Shown piece by piece: positions 8,683 to 17,500 of a DNA stretch of 64,000 nucleotides. Each line of letters opens with the position of its first letter. The first letter of the stretch is position 1. The notes beneath the pieces are model-generated. The model worked only from the letters and a program-made list of their open reading frames with translations, was not told the origin of the DNA and did not search any database. Position numbers and translations under genes: made by a program. The DNA is from Cytobacillus sp. S13-E01 (lineage in GTDB: Bacteria; Bacillota; Bacilli; Bacillales; Bacillaceae_L), in contig NZ_JARFVC010000002.1 in the NCBI RefSeq assembly GCF_029193815.1, positions 186,001 to 250,000 of the forward strand, given 5' to 3'.

Positions 8683-8859
8683 GTGAACGTCCAACGAGCA
8701 AAAGAGATATCCGAAAAAGGTGAACAAATGTATGTAACTTTTGAAGGTACACAAGTGCTTATTCAGCATGTAGATGAAGAATCCGAGACAGCTAGAATCT
8801 ATTCCAAGGAAAATGTTGAAGATGAAAGAGATGTGCCTGTTTTAGCACTTAAAGAATAA
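8683..8859 (+). CDS. sspH: H-type small acid-soluble spore protein
   Basis: 58 aa, GTG start with AAAGGAGG upstream. Begins MNVQRAKEISEKGEQ and continues GTQVLIQHVDEESETARIY, very close to SspH of B. subtilis (59 aa). SspH is a minor SASP made in the forespore. The downstream hairpin at 8902-8939 is shared with ptsH. Confidence 0.92.
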   Translation: MNVQRAKEISEKGEQMYVTFEGTQVLIQHVDEESETARIYSKENVEDERDVPVLALKE

Positions 8860-8901
8860 GAAGAGCCTTAAACGGCAATTCGCGACAATAAACTATCTAA
8901 A

Positions 8902-8939
8902 AAAACAACCACCACTCACAAAAGAGGGGTGGTTGTTTT
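8902..8939. terminator. Bidirectional terminator between sspH and ptsH
   Basis: Perfect 12-bp stem AAAACAACCACC / GGTGGTTGTTTT, usable for both convergent genes. Confidence 0.85.
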
Positions 8940-8949
8940 AGTTAGGTGA

Positions 8950-9216
8950 TTATTCACCTAGGCCTTCTGATTTTAGAACATCTGTCATACCGTTGATTGC
9001 CTCTTCTTCGTCAGATCCTTCTGCCTTCACAATGATTGATGAGCCTTTTGGAATCCCAAGTGACATTACACCCATTATTGATTTCAAATTCACACTTCTG
9101 CCATTGTATTCCAATGTAATGTCCGAAGCGTATTGCCCAGCCTTGTGCACCAAAACAGTTGCAGGTCTTGCGTGTAGCCCAGAGTCACTAGTAATTGTAA
9201 ATGTCTTTTCAGCCAA
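8950..9216 (-). CDS. ptsH: Phosphocarrier protein HPr
   Basis: 88 aa, TTG start with GAAGG 7 bases upstream. His15 in SGLHARPA is the EI phosphorylation site and Ser46 in [10 protein letters not shown] is the HPr kinase site. Because His15 is present it is HPr rather than Crh, which lacks it. It phosphorylates PTS EII proteins and, as HPr(Ser-P), is the CcpA co-repressor acting at cre sites such as those in this window. It stands alone: no ptsI follows, and a terminator lies 10 bp downstream, so a second HPr/Crh gene elsewhere is likely. Confidence 0.92.
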   Translation of the reverse strand: MAEKTFTITSDSGLHARPATVLVHKAGQYASDITLEYNGRSVNLKSIMGVMSLGIPKGSSIIVKAEGSDEEEAINGMTDVLKSEGLGE

Positions 9217-9466
9217 TATAAAACCTTCTTTCTAAATATGTATTACTGTTAGTATAATATTTAGTTGAATTTAATACTAATATTTTTTAATAAACTAAGC
9301 TTTTTTGTAAGCTTCCTCTTCTGTCAATTAAGGCATTACAATCACTCTTTCATTTATTCGTTTTTCTTATCATGGGCGTTCCTTGCAATTGTCATGTATT
9401 CTTTCATAATTTTTTTGATAACAGGCCATATTAAAAAGAACATAATTTTAGGAGGTTTTTTTAAAA

Positions 9467-9670
9467 ATGTCAGAAGCTATCCTACATATAGAGGGCATGA
9501 CGTGTAAAGGCTGTGTCCAAACGGTCGAAAGAGCTATTCTCGATTTAAACGGGATAGAACGAGCCCTTGTGGATCTTGAAAAAGGGAATGCCTTTGTTCA
9601 ATATGATAGCAATGTCGTTACTGAACAGAAAATAAAGGAAGCCATTCAGAATTCAGGCTATCATATATAG
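9467..9670 (+). CDS. CopZ-like heavy-metal-associated (HMA) chaperone
   Basis: 67 aa, single ferredoxin-like HMA domain with the metal site GMTCKGC (Cys13, Cys16). Strong AGGAGG upstream. Small proteins of this family carry Cu(I) to P-type ATPases or repressors. No copA or csoR lies next to it, so the partner is not known. The 250 bp before it hold no gene. Confidence 0.85.
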   Translation: MSEAILHIEGMTCKGCVQTVERAILDLNGIERALVDLEKGNAFVQYDSNVVTEQKIKEAIQNSGYHI

Positions 9671-9692
9671 CTGAAGTATAAATATTCAAACC

Positions 9693-9736
9693 TAACGGCC
9701 GAACCACAATACAAATGTATTGTATTTCGGCCATTA
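9693..9736. terminator. Hairpin between the convergent copZ-like and cotF-like genes
   Basis: TAACGGCCGAA pairs with TTCGGCCATTA (one mismatch) and an inner ACAATACA / TGTATTGT extends it. No strong U run, so a weak or processed terminator. Confidence 0.55.
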
Positions 9737-9741
9737 GTTCA

Positions 9742-10233
9742 TTAGTATTTCATTGAAATAGCTTTTTTTCCGAGTAGGACATCATTCGCTAACAGTTTAT
9801 TTAAATCATATGAAGGGTAATAACCTTTTTCATACATGTATTTATAAGCAGCTGCATGTAATTCTATCGCATTTTGCAGTTGATTATTTAACACATCCCT
9901 TAAAATTGGAGTAGCTGTTTCCGTAATTGCAATTGCTAAGTTCCTAACTGCTGTTTTTGAAAATGCCAACAAATCACCTGAAAAAAAGGCTTTATCTAAC
10001 GCTCTCACGTCATCTGCTTCCTCTTCCCGCTCTTTTGGTGCCATGGGATAAAATTTAAGTAATTCCTGAATGTTCTTTTCTAGTTGCGCAATTGCTGTTT
10101 GATAAAGTTGTTGTAAGGTAGGACAGTCTACCTCTTTTAAAGTCTTTTTAAATTTCATTAAACCGATTGCTTGGAAAGCGACCAACTCATGCAATTCTAA
10201 CGTTTCATGCCAAGCTAAATGTTGATTATCCAT
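9742..10233 (-). CDS. CotF-family spore coat protein
   Basis: 163 aa, ATG at 10233 with AGGAGG 7 bases upstream. Helical, ferritin-like arrangement: [23 protein letters not shown] at the N-terminus, a middle helix [28 protein letters not shown], and a Tyr-rich tail ([15 protein letters not shown]) typical of CotF-like coat proteins. Probably made in the mother cell and assembled on the spore coat. Single gene by context. Confidence 0.78.
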   Translation of the reverse strand: MDNQHLAWHETLELHELVAFQAIGLMKFKKTLKEVDCPTLQQLYQTAIAQLEKNIQELLKFYPMAPKEREEEADDVRALDKAFFSGDLLAFSKTAVRNLAIAITETATPILRDVLNNQLQNAIELHAAAYKYMYEKGYYPSYDLNKLLANDVLLGKKAISMKY

Positions 10234-10358
10234 TTTAATTCCTCCTAGGTTATAGTACAATTTACCGTATTCAGCAAGAGCGTCAAAGGTTAATATTTAA
10301 ATTTAATTGGGCTATTAGATGATCCACACTATTTTTTCTAAAGAGGATGAATATACAG

Positions 10359-11183
10359 ATGCAAAAAGAATCTAAAGAATTACTACTTGAGAAACTGAAT
10401 GAAATTAATCAGTGGGAAAATGAACAAAAGGATATTTGGTTTTGGGAGAAGTTCAGCCGTCTTCCCTTTAAATTACTCGATAAAATCACCCCGAAATTTT
10501 TACAAGATAAAATTGGTTCCGCTATTGATGAAATTGGAAATTATATTCACACCGGAGGGAAATATTTAATTAACGAAAAAGTAATCCTGCAAAAATTTAC
10601 ACAAAAGGGCTATATTAATGGAAACGATTCTAGTTCGATAATGGCTATATCTGAGCTACCAATAATTAATATGGACACTATCGCCAGAGAATTACGGGAT
10701 AATAGATCAACCTTTGCTGGTATTCAAGGAGCCACAACCGGAATAGGCGGCATCTTTACTCTCGCTTTAGACATACCATTTTTACTAGGTTTATCCTTAA
10801 AAACATTACAAGAAATAGCAATTTGCTACGGATATGATCCAAATGATAAAAACGAAAGGATCTTTATAGTAAAATGTTTACAATTTGCATCTTCAGATAT
10901 TGTTGGGAAACAAGCCCTTTTAGAGGAGTTTCAATCATTTTCAACTAATAATCAACACGCCCAAGTTTTTACGGAAATTCAAGGCTGGCGGGAAGTCGTG
11001 ACAACCTACCGCGATAACTTTGGTTGGAAAAAACTTTTTCAACTGGTTCCAATAGCTGGAGTGGTGTTTGGAGCATTTATAAACAAGTCAATGATAGAAG
11101 AAATCTCTGATGTTGGTATGATGTTATATAGAAAGCGAAAAATTATCGATAGATTAAACCAAATTGAAACAGAAATAAGATAA
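10359..11183 (+). CDS. EcsC family protein
   Basis: About 274 aa. Start uncertain: AAAGAGG directly abuts an ATG at 10347 and is 12 bases from the ATG at 10359; I prefer the latter. The EcsC-type core is visible as ARELRDNRSTFAGIQGATTGIGG followed by the hydrophobic segment FTLALDIPFLLGLSLKTLQEIA and a second hydrophobic stretch near residue 235 (LVPIAGVVFGAFINKS). EcsC-domain proteins are membrane-associated with poorly known function. A strong terminator follows. Confidence 0.78.
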   Translation: MQKESKELLLEKLNEINQWENEQKDIWFWEKFSRLPFKLLDKITPKFLQDKIGSAIDEIGNYIHTGGKYLINEKVILQKFTQKGYINGNDSSSIMAISELPIINMDTIARELRDNRSTFAGIQGATTGIGGIFTLALDIPFLLGLSLKTLQEIAICYGYDPNDKNERIFIVKCLQFASSDIVGKQALLEEFQSFSTNNQHAQVFTEIQGWREVVTTYRDNFGWKKLFQLVPIAGVVFGAFINKSMIEEISDVGMMLYRKRKIIDRLNQIETEIR

Positions 11184-11212
11184 TTCGACACCTTCCACGA
11201 AGGTGTCGAATT
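11182..11212. terminator. Terminator after the EcsC-like gene
   Basis: Perfect 14-bp stem AATTCGACACCTTC / GAAGGTGTCGAATT with a CAC loop, followed by ATTTATAT. Confidence 0.85.
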
Positions 11213-11314
11213 ATTTATATGGATATAAATTACTGTGATAAACATCATATCCGCTGAAAATAAGATCTAGTAATATTTAGATATGCTATTAATGACTTTT
11301 AACGGAGGGAAAAA

Positions 11315-11875
11315 ATGTTATCTACTACAATTTTCTATAAAGAAAAATTAGGTCTAAATCTAAAAGAAATTTTTAACAGTCATAAATTAGTGCAAAATAG
11401 CGATCATTCGTTTTCCTATATATCAACTGAAAATAAAAGTGAGTTAGTGGTAGCTACCATAAGTCCTATTAAAAACACTGCTACCTTTACCTTTGGAGGT
11501 AACCTATCATTTAAAGAGTACGAACAAGTTCATAATCTTATTACTACTATTAGTCAAGAAATCAAAGGAGTTATTGATGATTCTAATAGCTTACTTGGCT
11601 ACTTAGAGAATGGTGAGCCAGCGTATATCGTAAAAAATTGGAATAGCTGGACTATTTTTTTAAATCGAGCAAAACATATATCAATGGAAGGGCAAAAAGT
11701 CAGAATCTTAAATGAAGATGGGAATGAAATAGCAACTGGTCTTTTAGTTGGGTATGAAGTAGACCCTTCTAGCGAAGCTCAATTTAGTATTTCAAGCTGT
11801 ACACTTGTAACTACTTTTGGAGAGAGAACATTTAGTGGGAGCCAATTATCAATTGAACCAACAGGTGAATGGTAA
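11315..11875 (+). CDS. Hypothetical protein
   Basis: 186 aa, ATG with ACGGAGGG upstream. No signal or membrane segment. The C-terminal third (VRILNEDGNEIATGLLVGYEVD..) looks like a small beta-barrel. I do not recognise the family. Followed by a bidirectional terminator. Confidence 0.6.
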   Translation: MLSTTIFYKEKLGLNLKEIFNSHKLVQNSDHSFSYISTENKSELVVATISPIKNTATFTFGGNLSFKEYEQVHNLITTISQEIKGVIDDSNSLLGYLENGEPAYIVKNWNSWTIFLNRAKHISMEGQKVRILNEDGNEIATGLLVGYEVDPSSEAQFSISSCTLVTTFGERTFSGSQLSIEPTGEW

Positions 11876-11916
11876 AATGCAGTAGGACTAGTAATACTAG
11901 TCTCTACTGCATTTTT
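11876..11916. terminator. Bidirectional terminator
   Basis: AATGCAGTAG-GACTAG pairs with CTAGTCTCTACTGCATT (one bulge), then TTTTT on the plus strand. It overlaps the 3' end of the minus-strand gene at 11904. Confidence 0.8.
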
Positions 11917-12152
11917 CCTATTTCTTCTAAAAGTTGCCTCGTCCTTTTGGCGTTACCCTCCGCAAAGTTCCTTAAACGCAACTTTAGTTCCTCATCATCA
12001 TGGATTTTTTCTGCTGTAATTAGATAACTTCTCATTAATTCATTTTCTATCTCATATGAGCTTTCCAGCACATCCTTTAAAGATCTCTCTGATAATGTAT
12101 CTTCACGGTCATGGTTTCTATCATAATCACGTTGATGGTTGATTGGTTTCAC
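11904..12152 (-). CDS. Small ferritin-like helical protein
   Basis: 82 aa. GTG start with only a weak, close SD (GAAAGAAG), so the start is uncertain. A charged N-terminal tail (RDYDRNHDRED) is followed by two helices containing YEIENELMRSYLITAEKIHDDEEL and LRNFAEGNAKRTRQLLEEIG, reminiscent of ferritin-like or DUF2383-like helix pairs. Function unknown. It lies downstream of the molybdoenzyme operon but after that operon's terminator. Confidence 0.5.
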   Translation of the reverse strand: MKPINHQRDYDRNHDREDTLSERSLKDVLESSYEIENELMRSYLITAEKIHDDEELKLRLRNFAEGNAKRTRQLLEEIGKMQ

Positions 12153-12204
12153 CTTCTTTCAATACTCTAGTTTTTTACCATTTCGTTAAAATATTCGTTT
12201 TCTA

Positions 12205-12239
12205 CAAAAAGAAAAGTCACCCATTAAAAAATGAATGAC
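12205..12239 (-). terminator. Terminator of the molybdoenzyme/Rieske operon
   Basis: Minus strand: 10-bp stem GTCATTCATT / AATGGGTGAC (two G-U pairs) followed by TTTTCTTTTTG. Confidence 0.75.
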
Positions 12240-12248
12240 GTTAAAGGT

Positions 12249-12443
12249 TCATTTGCTGTATTCTTTTTTCCTCCAAAACAGAAACGTGATAAATGCTATT
12301 AGTGCGGAAATAACAGCTATGATTGTATATCGATATACATGACTGTACTCTTGACCGTGATAAGCCTCTACTGTCCATTGCAGCATCACTACATTGATTG
12401 CAATCGTAATAAATATGATCGCCCAATACACTTTTTTATCCAT
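12249..12443 (-). CDS. Small two-span membrane protein of the molybdoenzyme operon
   Basis: 64 aa. Two hydrophobic segments (about residues 6-22 and 40-57) with a basic C-terminus (WRKKEYSK). It overlaps the 3' end of the Rieske gene by 8 bp, so the two are translationally coupled. Not recognised as a known family; the position suggests an assembly factor or accessory subunit of the complex. Confidence 0.75.
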   Translation of the reverse strand: MDKKVYWAIIFITIAINVVMLQWTVEAYHGQEYSHVYRYTIIAVISALIAFITFLFWRKKEYSK

Positions 12444-12972
12444 GACGGTACTTCCTTCCTACAGCATAAACCACATCGTCTATAACCTCTAGTTCAATTA
12501 ATGGAAGCTCTCTCTGAGGTGGTCCAGCAAACGGGTGTCCAGTATTCACATTGAAGAATCCTCTATGACATGGGCAAAGAAGTACATCTTGTTCGCTTTC
12601 ATAGAACACAGGACATTGTAAATGAGTACATTTACTATTATATGCTTTTAATTCACCATCTTTTGTATGAATTAAAAGAGCTGTGTCACCTTCTGTTGGA
12701 TAGTTAAAATTAAATGATTCACCCTTAGGTACTTCTGTAAGTTTTGCAATTCGTACTTTTTTTTCCTCTTCACCGGCATCCTTCATCATCGCTTTTATTG
12801 AAAATGGCAATGTTGCAAGACCAAGTGTAACAGATGCACCTACCGCTGTTTTGAGAAAAGAACGGCGATTATATTTTAAGTCATTATCACGATTTAAGTT
12901 ATCAACTAAATTTATCATATCATCTTTTGTGTCTTTTTCATTCCTACCTAACTTCTTCTTGTTATCATCCAT
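12436..12972 (-). CDS. Tat-exported Rieske [2Fe-2S] protein
   Basis: 178 aa, ATG with AAGGGGG 8 bases upstream. The N-terminus has a twin-arginine motif (NRRSFLKTAVG) and a hydrophobic segment, so it is exported folded and probably stays anchored with the cluster outside. Cluster ligands are CTHLQCP and CPCHRGFF, with HPFAGPPQRELP as the usual Pro/Gly loop. It resembles the Rieske subunit of bc-type or menaquinol-oxidising complexes (QcrA), but here it sits in an operon with a molybdenum catalytic subunit instead of cytochrome b/c. It is probably the menaquinol-side electron carrier (inference). Confidence 0.88.
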   Translation of the reverse strand: MDDNKKKLGRNEKDTKDDMINLVDNLNRDNDLKYNRRSFLKTAVGASVTLGLATLPFSIKAMMKDAGEEEKKVRIAKLTEVPKGESFNFNYPTEGDTALLIHTKDGELKAYNSKCTHLQCPVFYESEQDVLLCPCHRGFFNVNTGHPFAGPPQRELPLIELEVIDDVVYAVGRKYRHG

Positions 12973-13007
12973 ACTAAAAACCCCCTTCTACGCTCATCCT
13001 TTTGAAG

Positions 13008-13550
13008 TTAATCAGAGTATACACCAAAGAATTCTGGTACATATTGCCACTTATTACCTTCTTGTGGCTTTTTACCTTCCACTAAGTTCATCTGAGTTCT
13101 ACGACGGCGTAGTGCTTGCATTTCTTCAAAGTCAATAAAACGGATAGCATCACTTGGGCAAACAGATGCACACATTGGTGCAATATCATGTTTTGAACGA
13201 TCATAACACATATCACATTTGTACATTTTATTCTCTTCAAAATCAAACTTAGGAATACCAAATGGGCAGCCAAATGTACAGTTTCGGCAACCAATACATT
13301 TTTCTTCCATAGCAGAAAGAACGACTCCTTCTTCCGTAATTTGGATTGCATTGGCTGGACATACACGTGCACAAGCTGGGTCCTTACATTGCATACATAA
13401 CATCGGGAAGGTTTGTCGACTTTCCATGAAGTCGACATATTCTACGTAGTTACGCTCTTTAGCATCATGGTCTCCACACTCTCGACATGCAGCCTGACAA
13501 GACCTGCAACCTATACATCTTTCAAATTCTAAATACATTATTTTATTCAT
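13008..13550 (-). CDS. Electron-transfer subunit with four [4Fe-4S] clusters (HycB/DmsB/NrfC type)
   Basis: 180 aa. Four Cys clusters: CIGCRSCQAAC near residue 12, MLCMQCKDPACARVCP near residue 52, CIGCRNCTFGCP near residue 86, and MYKCDMCYDR...CASVCP near residues 110-130. This is the usual beta subunit that wires a molybdopterin catalytic subunit to a membrane quinol module. No signal peptide, so it acts in the cytoplasm. ATG start with GAGGAG 12 bases upstream. It lies 35 bp before the Rieske gene and 80 bp after the catalytic subunit. Confidence 0.92.
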   Translation of the reverse strand: MNKIMYLEFERCIGCRSCQAACRECGDHDAKERNYVEYVDFMESRQTFPMLCMQCKDPACARVCPANAIQITEEGVVLSAMEEKCIGCRNCTFGCPFGIPKFDFEENKMYKCDMCYDRSKHDIAPMCASVCPSDAIRFIDFEEMQALRRRRTQMNLVEGKKPQEGNKWQYVPEFFGVYSD

Positions 13551-13630
13551 GATTTATTTCAGCTCCTCTTCCTTTGGCTAACCTATATGATTAACGCATA
13601 TTTATAGGCTAGAAATGTAAGGTAAGCATA

Positions 13631-15754
13631 TTATGCTTTCTCCAATTTAACTGCACACACTTTAAACTCAGGCATTCTAGATTTTGGATCTAGACATGGA
13701 TTTGTTAACTGGTTCACCGACAGCTCCTTACCCCAGTGATACGGAACGAAAACCGTGTCATTTCTAATTGCTTTCGTTAGTTTCACTTCAACTGTCATTT
13801 CTGATCTTCTTGTTGTTAATTTCACCTTATCCCCATTTGATAAGTTATACTGAGTTGCTAAATCAGGGTGCATTTCAGCAAATGGTACAGGGCATTGTTC
13901 CATTAAGAAGTCAACACGTCTTGTTTGGTTACCAGAAAGATAATGGAACACTACACGACCAGTTGTTAAAATGTGTGGATACTCCTCGGTTGGGATTTCA
14001 CCAGGCTCTTTCCAGTCAACTACCGCTAAGTTTGCTCTTCCATCTGGTGTACCGAATTTTTCTTTAAACATTGTTGGGGTTCCAGGATGATCTTCTGATG
14101 GACAAGGCCAGAATACTCCGTCCTCTTTATCAATTCGCTCCCATGTAATTCCTGAGTAATCTGCTACCCCACCTTTAGTGGCAATTCTAAACTCTTCAAA
14201 TATTTGTCTAGCATTTTCGTATTCAAAATGTTTACCTTTTCCCATACGTTGTGCAATATCTCGCATAATTTCCCAGTCCGTTTTTGATTCACCTAAAGGT
14301 TCTCTAACCTTACGGATTCGAATCACTCGACCCTCAAGGTTTGTTGTTGTTCCTTCATCTTCCGCCCAAGTAGTTGTTGGTAGGACAACATCGGCAAACT
14401 CTGCCGTTTCTGATAAGAAGAAATCACTTACAACTAGGAAATCAAGCTTCTTAAATCCACTCCAAATGTATTCAGAATTAGGAGCTGAAACAGCTGGATT
14501 ACTACAAATAACGTGCATTCCCCTGATATTTCCTGCTTGAATCTCATCAAACATTTCATAGGCAGAAACACCTGGTTTTGGCATATCTTTTGGATCGATC
14601 CCCCACACACCTGAAATATATTCAACAGCCTTAGGGTCAGTTAGTTTGCGGTAACCTGGTAATAAATCCGCTTTTTGTCCATGTTCACGACCACCTTGAC
14701 CATTGCCTTGACCTGTAAATGTAGCAACACCTGAAGCGAACTTACCAATCTGTCCTCGTAATAATGCCATAGACGTATATAGTGCTACATTATCTACACC
14801 TTTTGATTGTTGTTCAACACCTCTTGCAAACATGACAACAGATCTGGGTGACATTCCAAATATATGTGCTGCTTTGATGATTTTTTCAACAGCTACGCCT
14901 GTGATTTGAGACGTATAATCAGGCGTCCAATACTTTACGTTTTCTTTCAATTCTTCGTAGTTATTACAACGATTTTTTACATAATCCTCATCTACATATC
15001 CTTCTTTAACAAGTAGATGCATAATACCATTAGCAAGCGCAGAATCTGTACCAGACTTAAGATCTAAGTGAACATCTGCAATCCGTGCTGTTGCTGTTTC
15101 ACGTGGATCGGCAACGATTAATTTTGCGCCCTTATCCTTCGCTTTCCAAAACCATTGAATACTTGTTGGATGACATTCGGCTGTATTAGATCCTGCAATG
15201 AAGAAGCAATCTGAATGTTCAAGTTCAGGCCAAGGTAGCGTTGATCCTCTATCAACACCTAATGTTCCCAACGCACCACCAGCAGCGGAGCTCATGCAAA
15301 AACGTCCATTATAATCAAGATAGCGAGTTCCAAGTCCAACACGTGCATACTTACCAACTAAGTAGCATTTTTCATTTGTCATAGATACTCCACCAAATAC
15401 ACTTAAAGCGTCTTTTCCATGTTCAGCTTGTAATTTTTTGAAGTTCTTTTCAATAAGGTCATAAGCCTCTTCCCATGAAGACTCGACAAATTTACCATTT
15501 TTCTTAATTAACGGTTTTAAAATACGGTCCTTATGTTCAACTGTTTGATAGGCAGTTACACCTTTTGGACACATCTTACCCATCGTTACAGGCCAATCGT
15601 AGCGAGGTTCAACCCCCACAACACTTCCTGTTTTCTCGTTTACTCGAATGTGCATTCCGCATTGCATACCACAATAGCAGCAATGTGTAGTTATAAGCTT
15701 CTCACCAGGTTTGATAAGATTTTTTACGCCTTCTTTTACGATGTATTGACTCAT
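13631..15754 (-). CDS. NarB/NasC-type molybdopterin oxidoreductase catalytic subunit
   Basis: 707 aa from the ATG at 15754; the TTG further upstream lies inside the SD (GGGGAGG) and is rejected. A [4Fe-4S] site is formed by Cys25, Cys28, Cys32 and Cys62 (HCCYCGMQC, GKMCPKG). The Mo ligand is Cys153 in NGRFCMSSAAGG, the pattern of assimilatory nitrate reductases (NarB/NasC) and related enzymes. The C-terminal MGD-binding domain includes HYLSGNQTRR. No twin-arginine signal, so it is cytoplasmic. Nitrate is the leading guess because of the NarB-like site, but other oxyanions or formate cannot be excluded. It lies between the membrane subunit (22 bp) and the iron-sulfur subunit. Confidence 0.88.
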   Translation of the reverse strand: MSQYIVKEGVKNLIKPGEKLITTHCCYCGMQCGMHIRVNEKTGSVVGVEPRYDWPVTMGKMCPKGVTAYQTVEHKDRILKPLIKKNGKFVESSWEEAYDLIEKNFKKLQAEHGKDALSVFGGVSMTNEKCYLVGKYARVGLGTRYLDYNGRFCMSSAAGGALGTLGVDRGSTLPWPELEHSDCFFIAGSNTAECHPTSIQWFWKAKDKGAKLIVADPRETATARIADVHLDLKSGTDSALANGIMHLLVKEGYVDEDYVKNRCNNYEELKENVKYWTPDYTSQITGVAVEKIIKAAHIFGMSPRSVVMFARGVEQQSKGVDNVALYTSMALLRGQIGKFASGVATFTGQGNGQGGREHGQKADLLPGYRKLTDPKAVEYISGVWGIDPKDMPKPGVSAYEMFDEIQAGNIRGMHVICSNPAVSAPNSEYIWSGFKKLDFLVVSDFFLSETAEFADVVLPTTTWAEDEGTTTNLEGRVIRIRKVREPLGESKTDWEIMRDIAQRMGKGKHFEYENARQIFEEFRIATKGGVADYSGITWERIDKEDGVFWPCPSEDHPGTPTMFKEKFGTPDGRANLAVVDWKEPGEIPTEEYPHILTTGRVVFHYLSGNQTRRVDFLMEQCPVPFAEMHPDLATQYNLSNGDKVKLTTRRSEMTVEVKLTKAIRNDTVFVPYHWGKELSVNQLTNPCLDPKSRMPEFKVCAVKLEKA

Positions 15755-15775
15755 GATTCTTCTCTTCCTCCCCAA

Positions 15776-16936
15776 TTATCGCACTATTTCATTTTTTTCT
15801 TTTTTATCTTTTGGTAAGTTATAAAATTCGTCCGAACGTTTTTTTCCGAAGCCTGACATATGGATATCATTCATCGTATTTATCGGCTCGTATGGACTCC
15901 CTTGTGGCGTCTCCATATTAAGTTGTTTCATTACCCTAATACGACGGCGACAAGCGGGACAATAATCAGCTAAAAACGTTCCATCAGCTAGCTGTAGATC
16001 AAAGCTTTGTGCAGCTAAAATAGTTTTCACATCAGAAATTTGATCATCATTGCTATAACTTGTACCACACTTATTACATGCTCTCGTATCGACTTTCACA
16101 ACTTCTTGATAGTTCATTGGTACCGCTGTTGCCAATGGTCTTATCGGCAGATGAAATAACTTTCCGAACGGGAAGTAGACTAGTAATATGACAACTGTAA
16201 CTTGATGAACAAGAGTTAAGTAATTATGCAGGAACCCCTCTAAAAACGTAATAGAAACCGTTAATACTAATCCCGTAAGTGTTACCGCCAGTAGTAAATA
16301 TAAGGGGAATAAGTCAAATTCTGCTCTTTGTGTTACTTTTACGTCCTGACTCTTTACCCTTCTCGCAAGTGCCATACAGACACCTATCATAACCATTATC
16401 GCAGTAATATTTAATCCGTTATATACTAGTTCAGCGAATAGCCCGTGTACCGTCATTTTAATAGTTGGAACGTTAAAGACGATGATTTGGTAGGTTTGGG
16501 GATCAATTAAGTCAAATCGCATCCACCCGAATGTTAGTCCAAAAGTAATGGCAAAAGATCCTATACAACCCCAGGCAATTAAGAAGTGTTGAACTCCTCT
16601 ATAAATTCCACGTTTAAAAATAAACTTTTGTAAAAAAATGTTCTCAAATGATGTTAGTGCTATTGCACGGAAATTTCGCTTTGCCCTTTTCGTAGTTTTT
16701 AAATTTTTAATACTCCTTTTAATCACTTGATGTGTCGCTGGTCGAATTAACCAAGCACATAATCTAACGGTTATTCCGATAGCAAATATAAAAGATGAAA
16801 CCATATACCCTAGTAATGCTATATCAATATAAACAAACTGATCTGTCGCAACCCACATTAATAAAAACAAAACAATAGTAACAAAAAACGCATACATGCT
16901 TGTTTTTGAATAAAACGATCGTTCTAATTGCTGCAT
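15776..16936 (-). CDS. Membrane cytochrome b-like subunit with C-terminal zinc-ribbon
   Basis: 386 aa from the ATG at 16936 (GGAG 8 bases upstream; the upstream GTG is within the SD). About six membrane segments between residues 10 and 270. Histidines in RGVQHFLIAWG, TVHGLFAEL, LHNYLTLVHQ and GKLFHLPIRP are candidate haem ligands, giving a NarI/DsrM-like quinol module. The C-terminal soluble part has CNKCG...CPACRRR, a zinc- or iron-binding ribbon unusual for NarI-type subunits. First gene of the operon, directly behind the Fnr promoter. Family call is by topology and His pattern only. Confidence 0.72.
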   Translation of the reverse strand: MQQLERSFYSKTSMYAFFVTIVLFLLMWVATDQFVYIDIALLGYMVSSFIFAIGITVRLCAWLIRPATHQVIKRSIKNLKTTKRAKRNFRAIALTSFENIFLQKFIFKRGIYRGVQHFLIAWGCIGSFAITFGLTFGWMRFDLIDPQTYQIIVFNVPTIKMTVHGLFAELVYNGLNITAIMVMIGVCMALARRVKSQDVKVTQRAEFDLFPLYLLLAVTLTGLVLTVSITFLEGFLHNYLTLVHQVTVVILLVYFPFGKLFHLPIRPLATAVPMNYQEVVKVDTRACNKCGTSYSNDDQISDVKTILAAQSFDLQLADGTFLADYCPACRRRIRVMKQLNMETPQGSPYEPINTMNDIHMSGFGKKRSDEFYNLPKDKKEKNEIVR

Positions 16937-17005
16937 TATCCTCACTCCATTAAAAAATTTAATTCAATCTCGTTATCACCATGATCAAAGTGTTTTCATG
17001 TTTCT

Positions 17006-17049
17006 ATTGTAAATGACAATGATTGATAAAAACTGTGAAGTACATCACA
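17006..17049 (-). promoter_or_regulatory. Fnr-activated promoter of the molybdoenzyme operon
   Basis: A perfect Fnr box TGTGA-N6-TCACA lies at 17034-17049. On the minus strand the -10 box TACAAT is at 17011-17006, placing the transcription start near 17000 and the box centre at about -41.5, the standard position for an Fnr-activated promoter. The leader to the ATG at 16936 would be about 64 bases. The genes are therefore expected to be induced without oxygen. Confidence 0.85.
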
Positions 17050-17500
17050 GTTTAATTTGTCAATTTAGTGAAGGACTGTATTACCATTAAAAAGCGACAG
17101 TAAACAGAGTAAGAATAAAGACAAAAGGCTAGCTCTATCAATAGTAAGTAGCTTGGTTAACGTGGAGAAAATGTAATAAAACAGATGAGATATCATACTA
17201 AATCGTAGTATGTTTGATACCATAAATAACAGTACAAATAGCAAATAAAAAACGCTTGGATTTGATGAAATAAACCGTTCCGTTTTGAGGTACATAACTG
17301 GAAAATTGACATTAGAAATGGCATACGAATCGACGTATGCCATTTTCCTTTTATATAGGGATTTATAATACCTCTTATAGTAAAATAAAACCACTAATGA
17401 CAAAATAAATTTAAAGGACAATGCTTATTGGACACTCAGAATTAAGTGTCAATTGGGATGTCCATTCTTACGACATTTCCATATACATCAGAAGTAGTTA
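17050..17500. other. AT-rich stretch without a credible gene
   Basis: Between the Fnr promoter and the repeat array. A minus-strand reading frame of 118 codons exists but has no SD and is a low-complexity hydrophobic string, so I do not call it. GGCATACGAATCGACGTATGCC near 17320-17345 is an imperfect palindrome that could terminate a transcript. Confidence 0.45.

Noticed and set aside
13631-15754. Selenocysteine in the molybdoenzyme
   Set aside because: The Mo ligand position is a plain Cys codon (NGRFCMSS) and the frame has no internal TGA.
17065-17421. Minus-strand 118-codon hydrophobic reading frame
   Set aside because: No SD, very Leu/Phe/Tyr-rich low-complexity sequence from AT-rich DNA, covers an imperfect palindrome; not gene-like.
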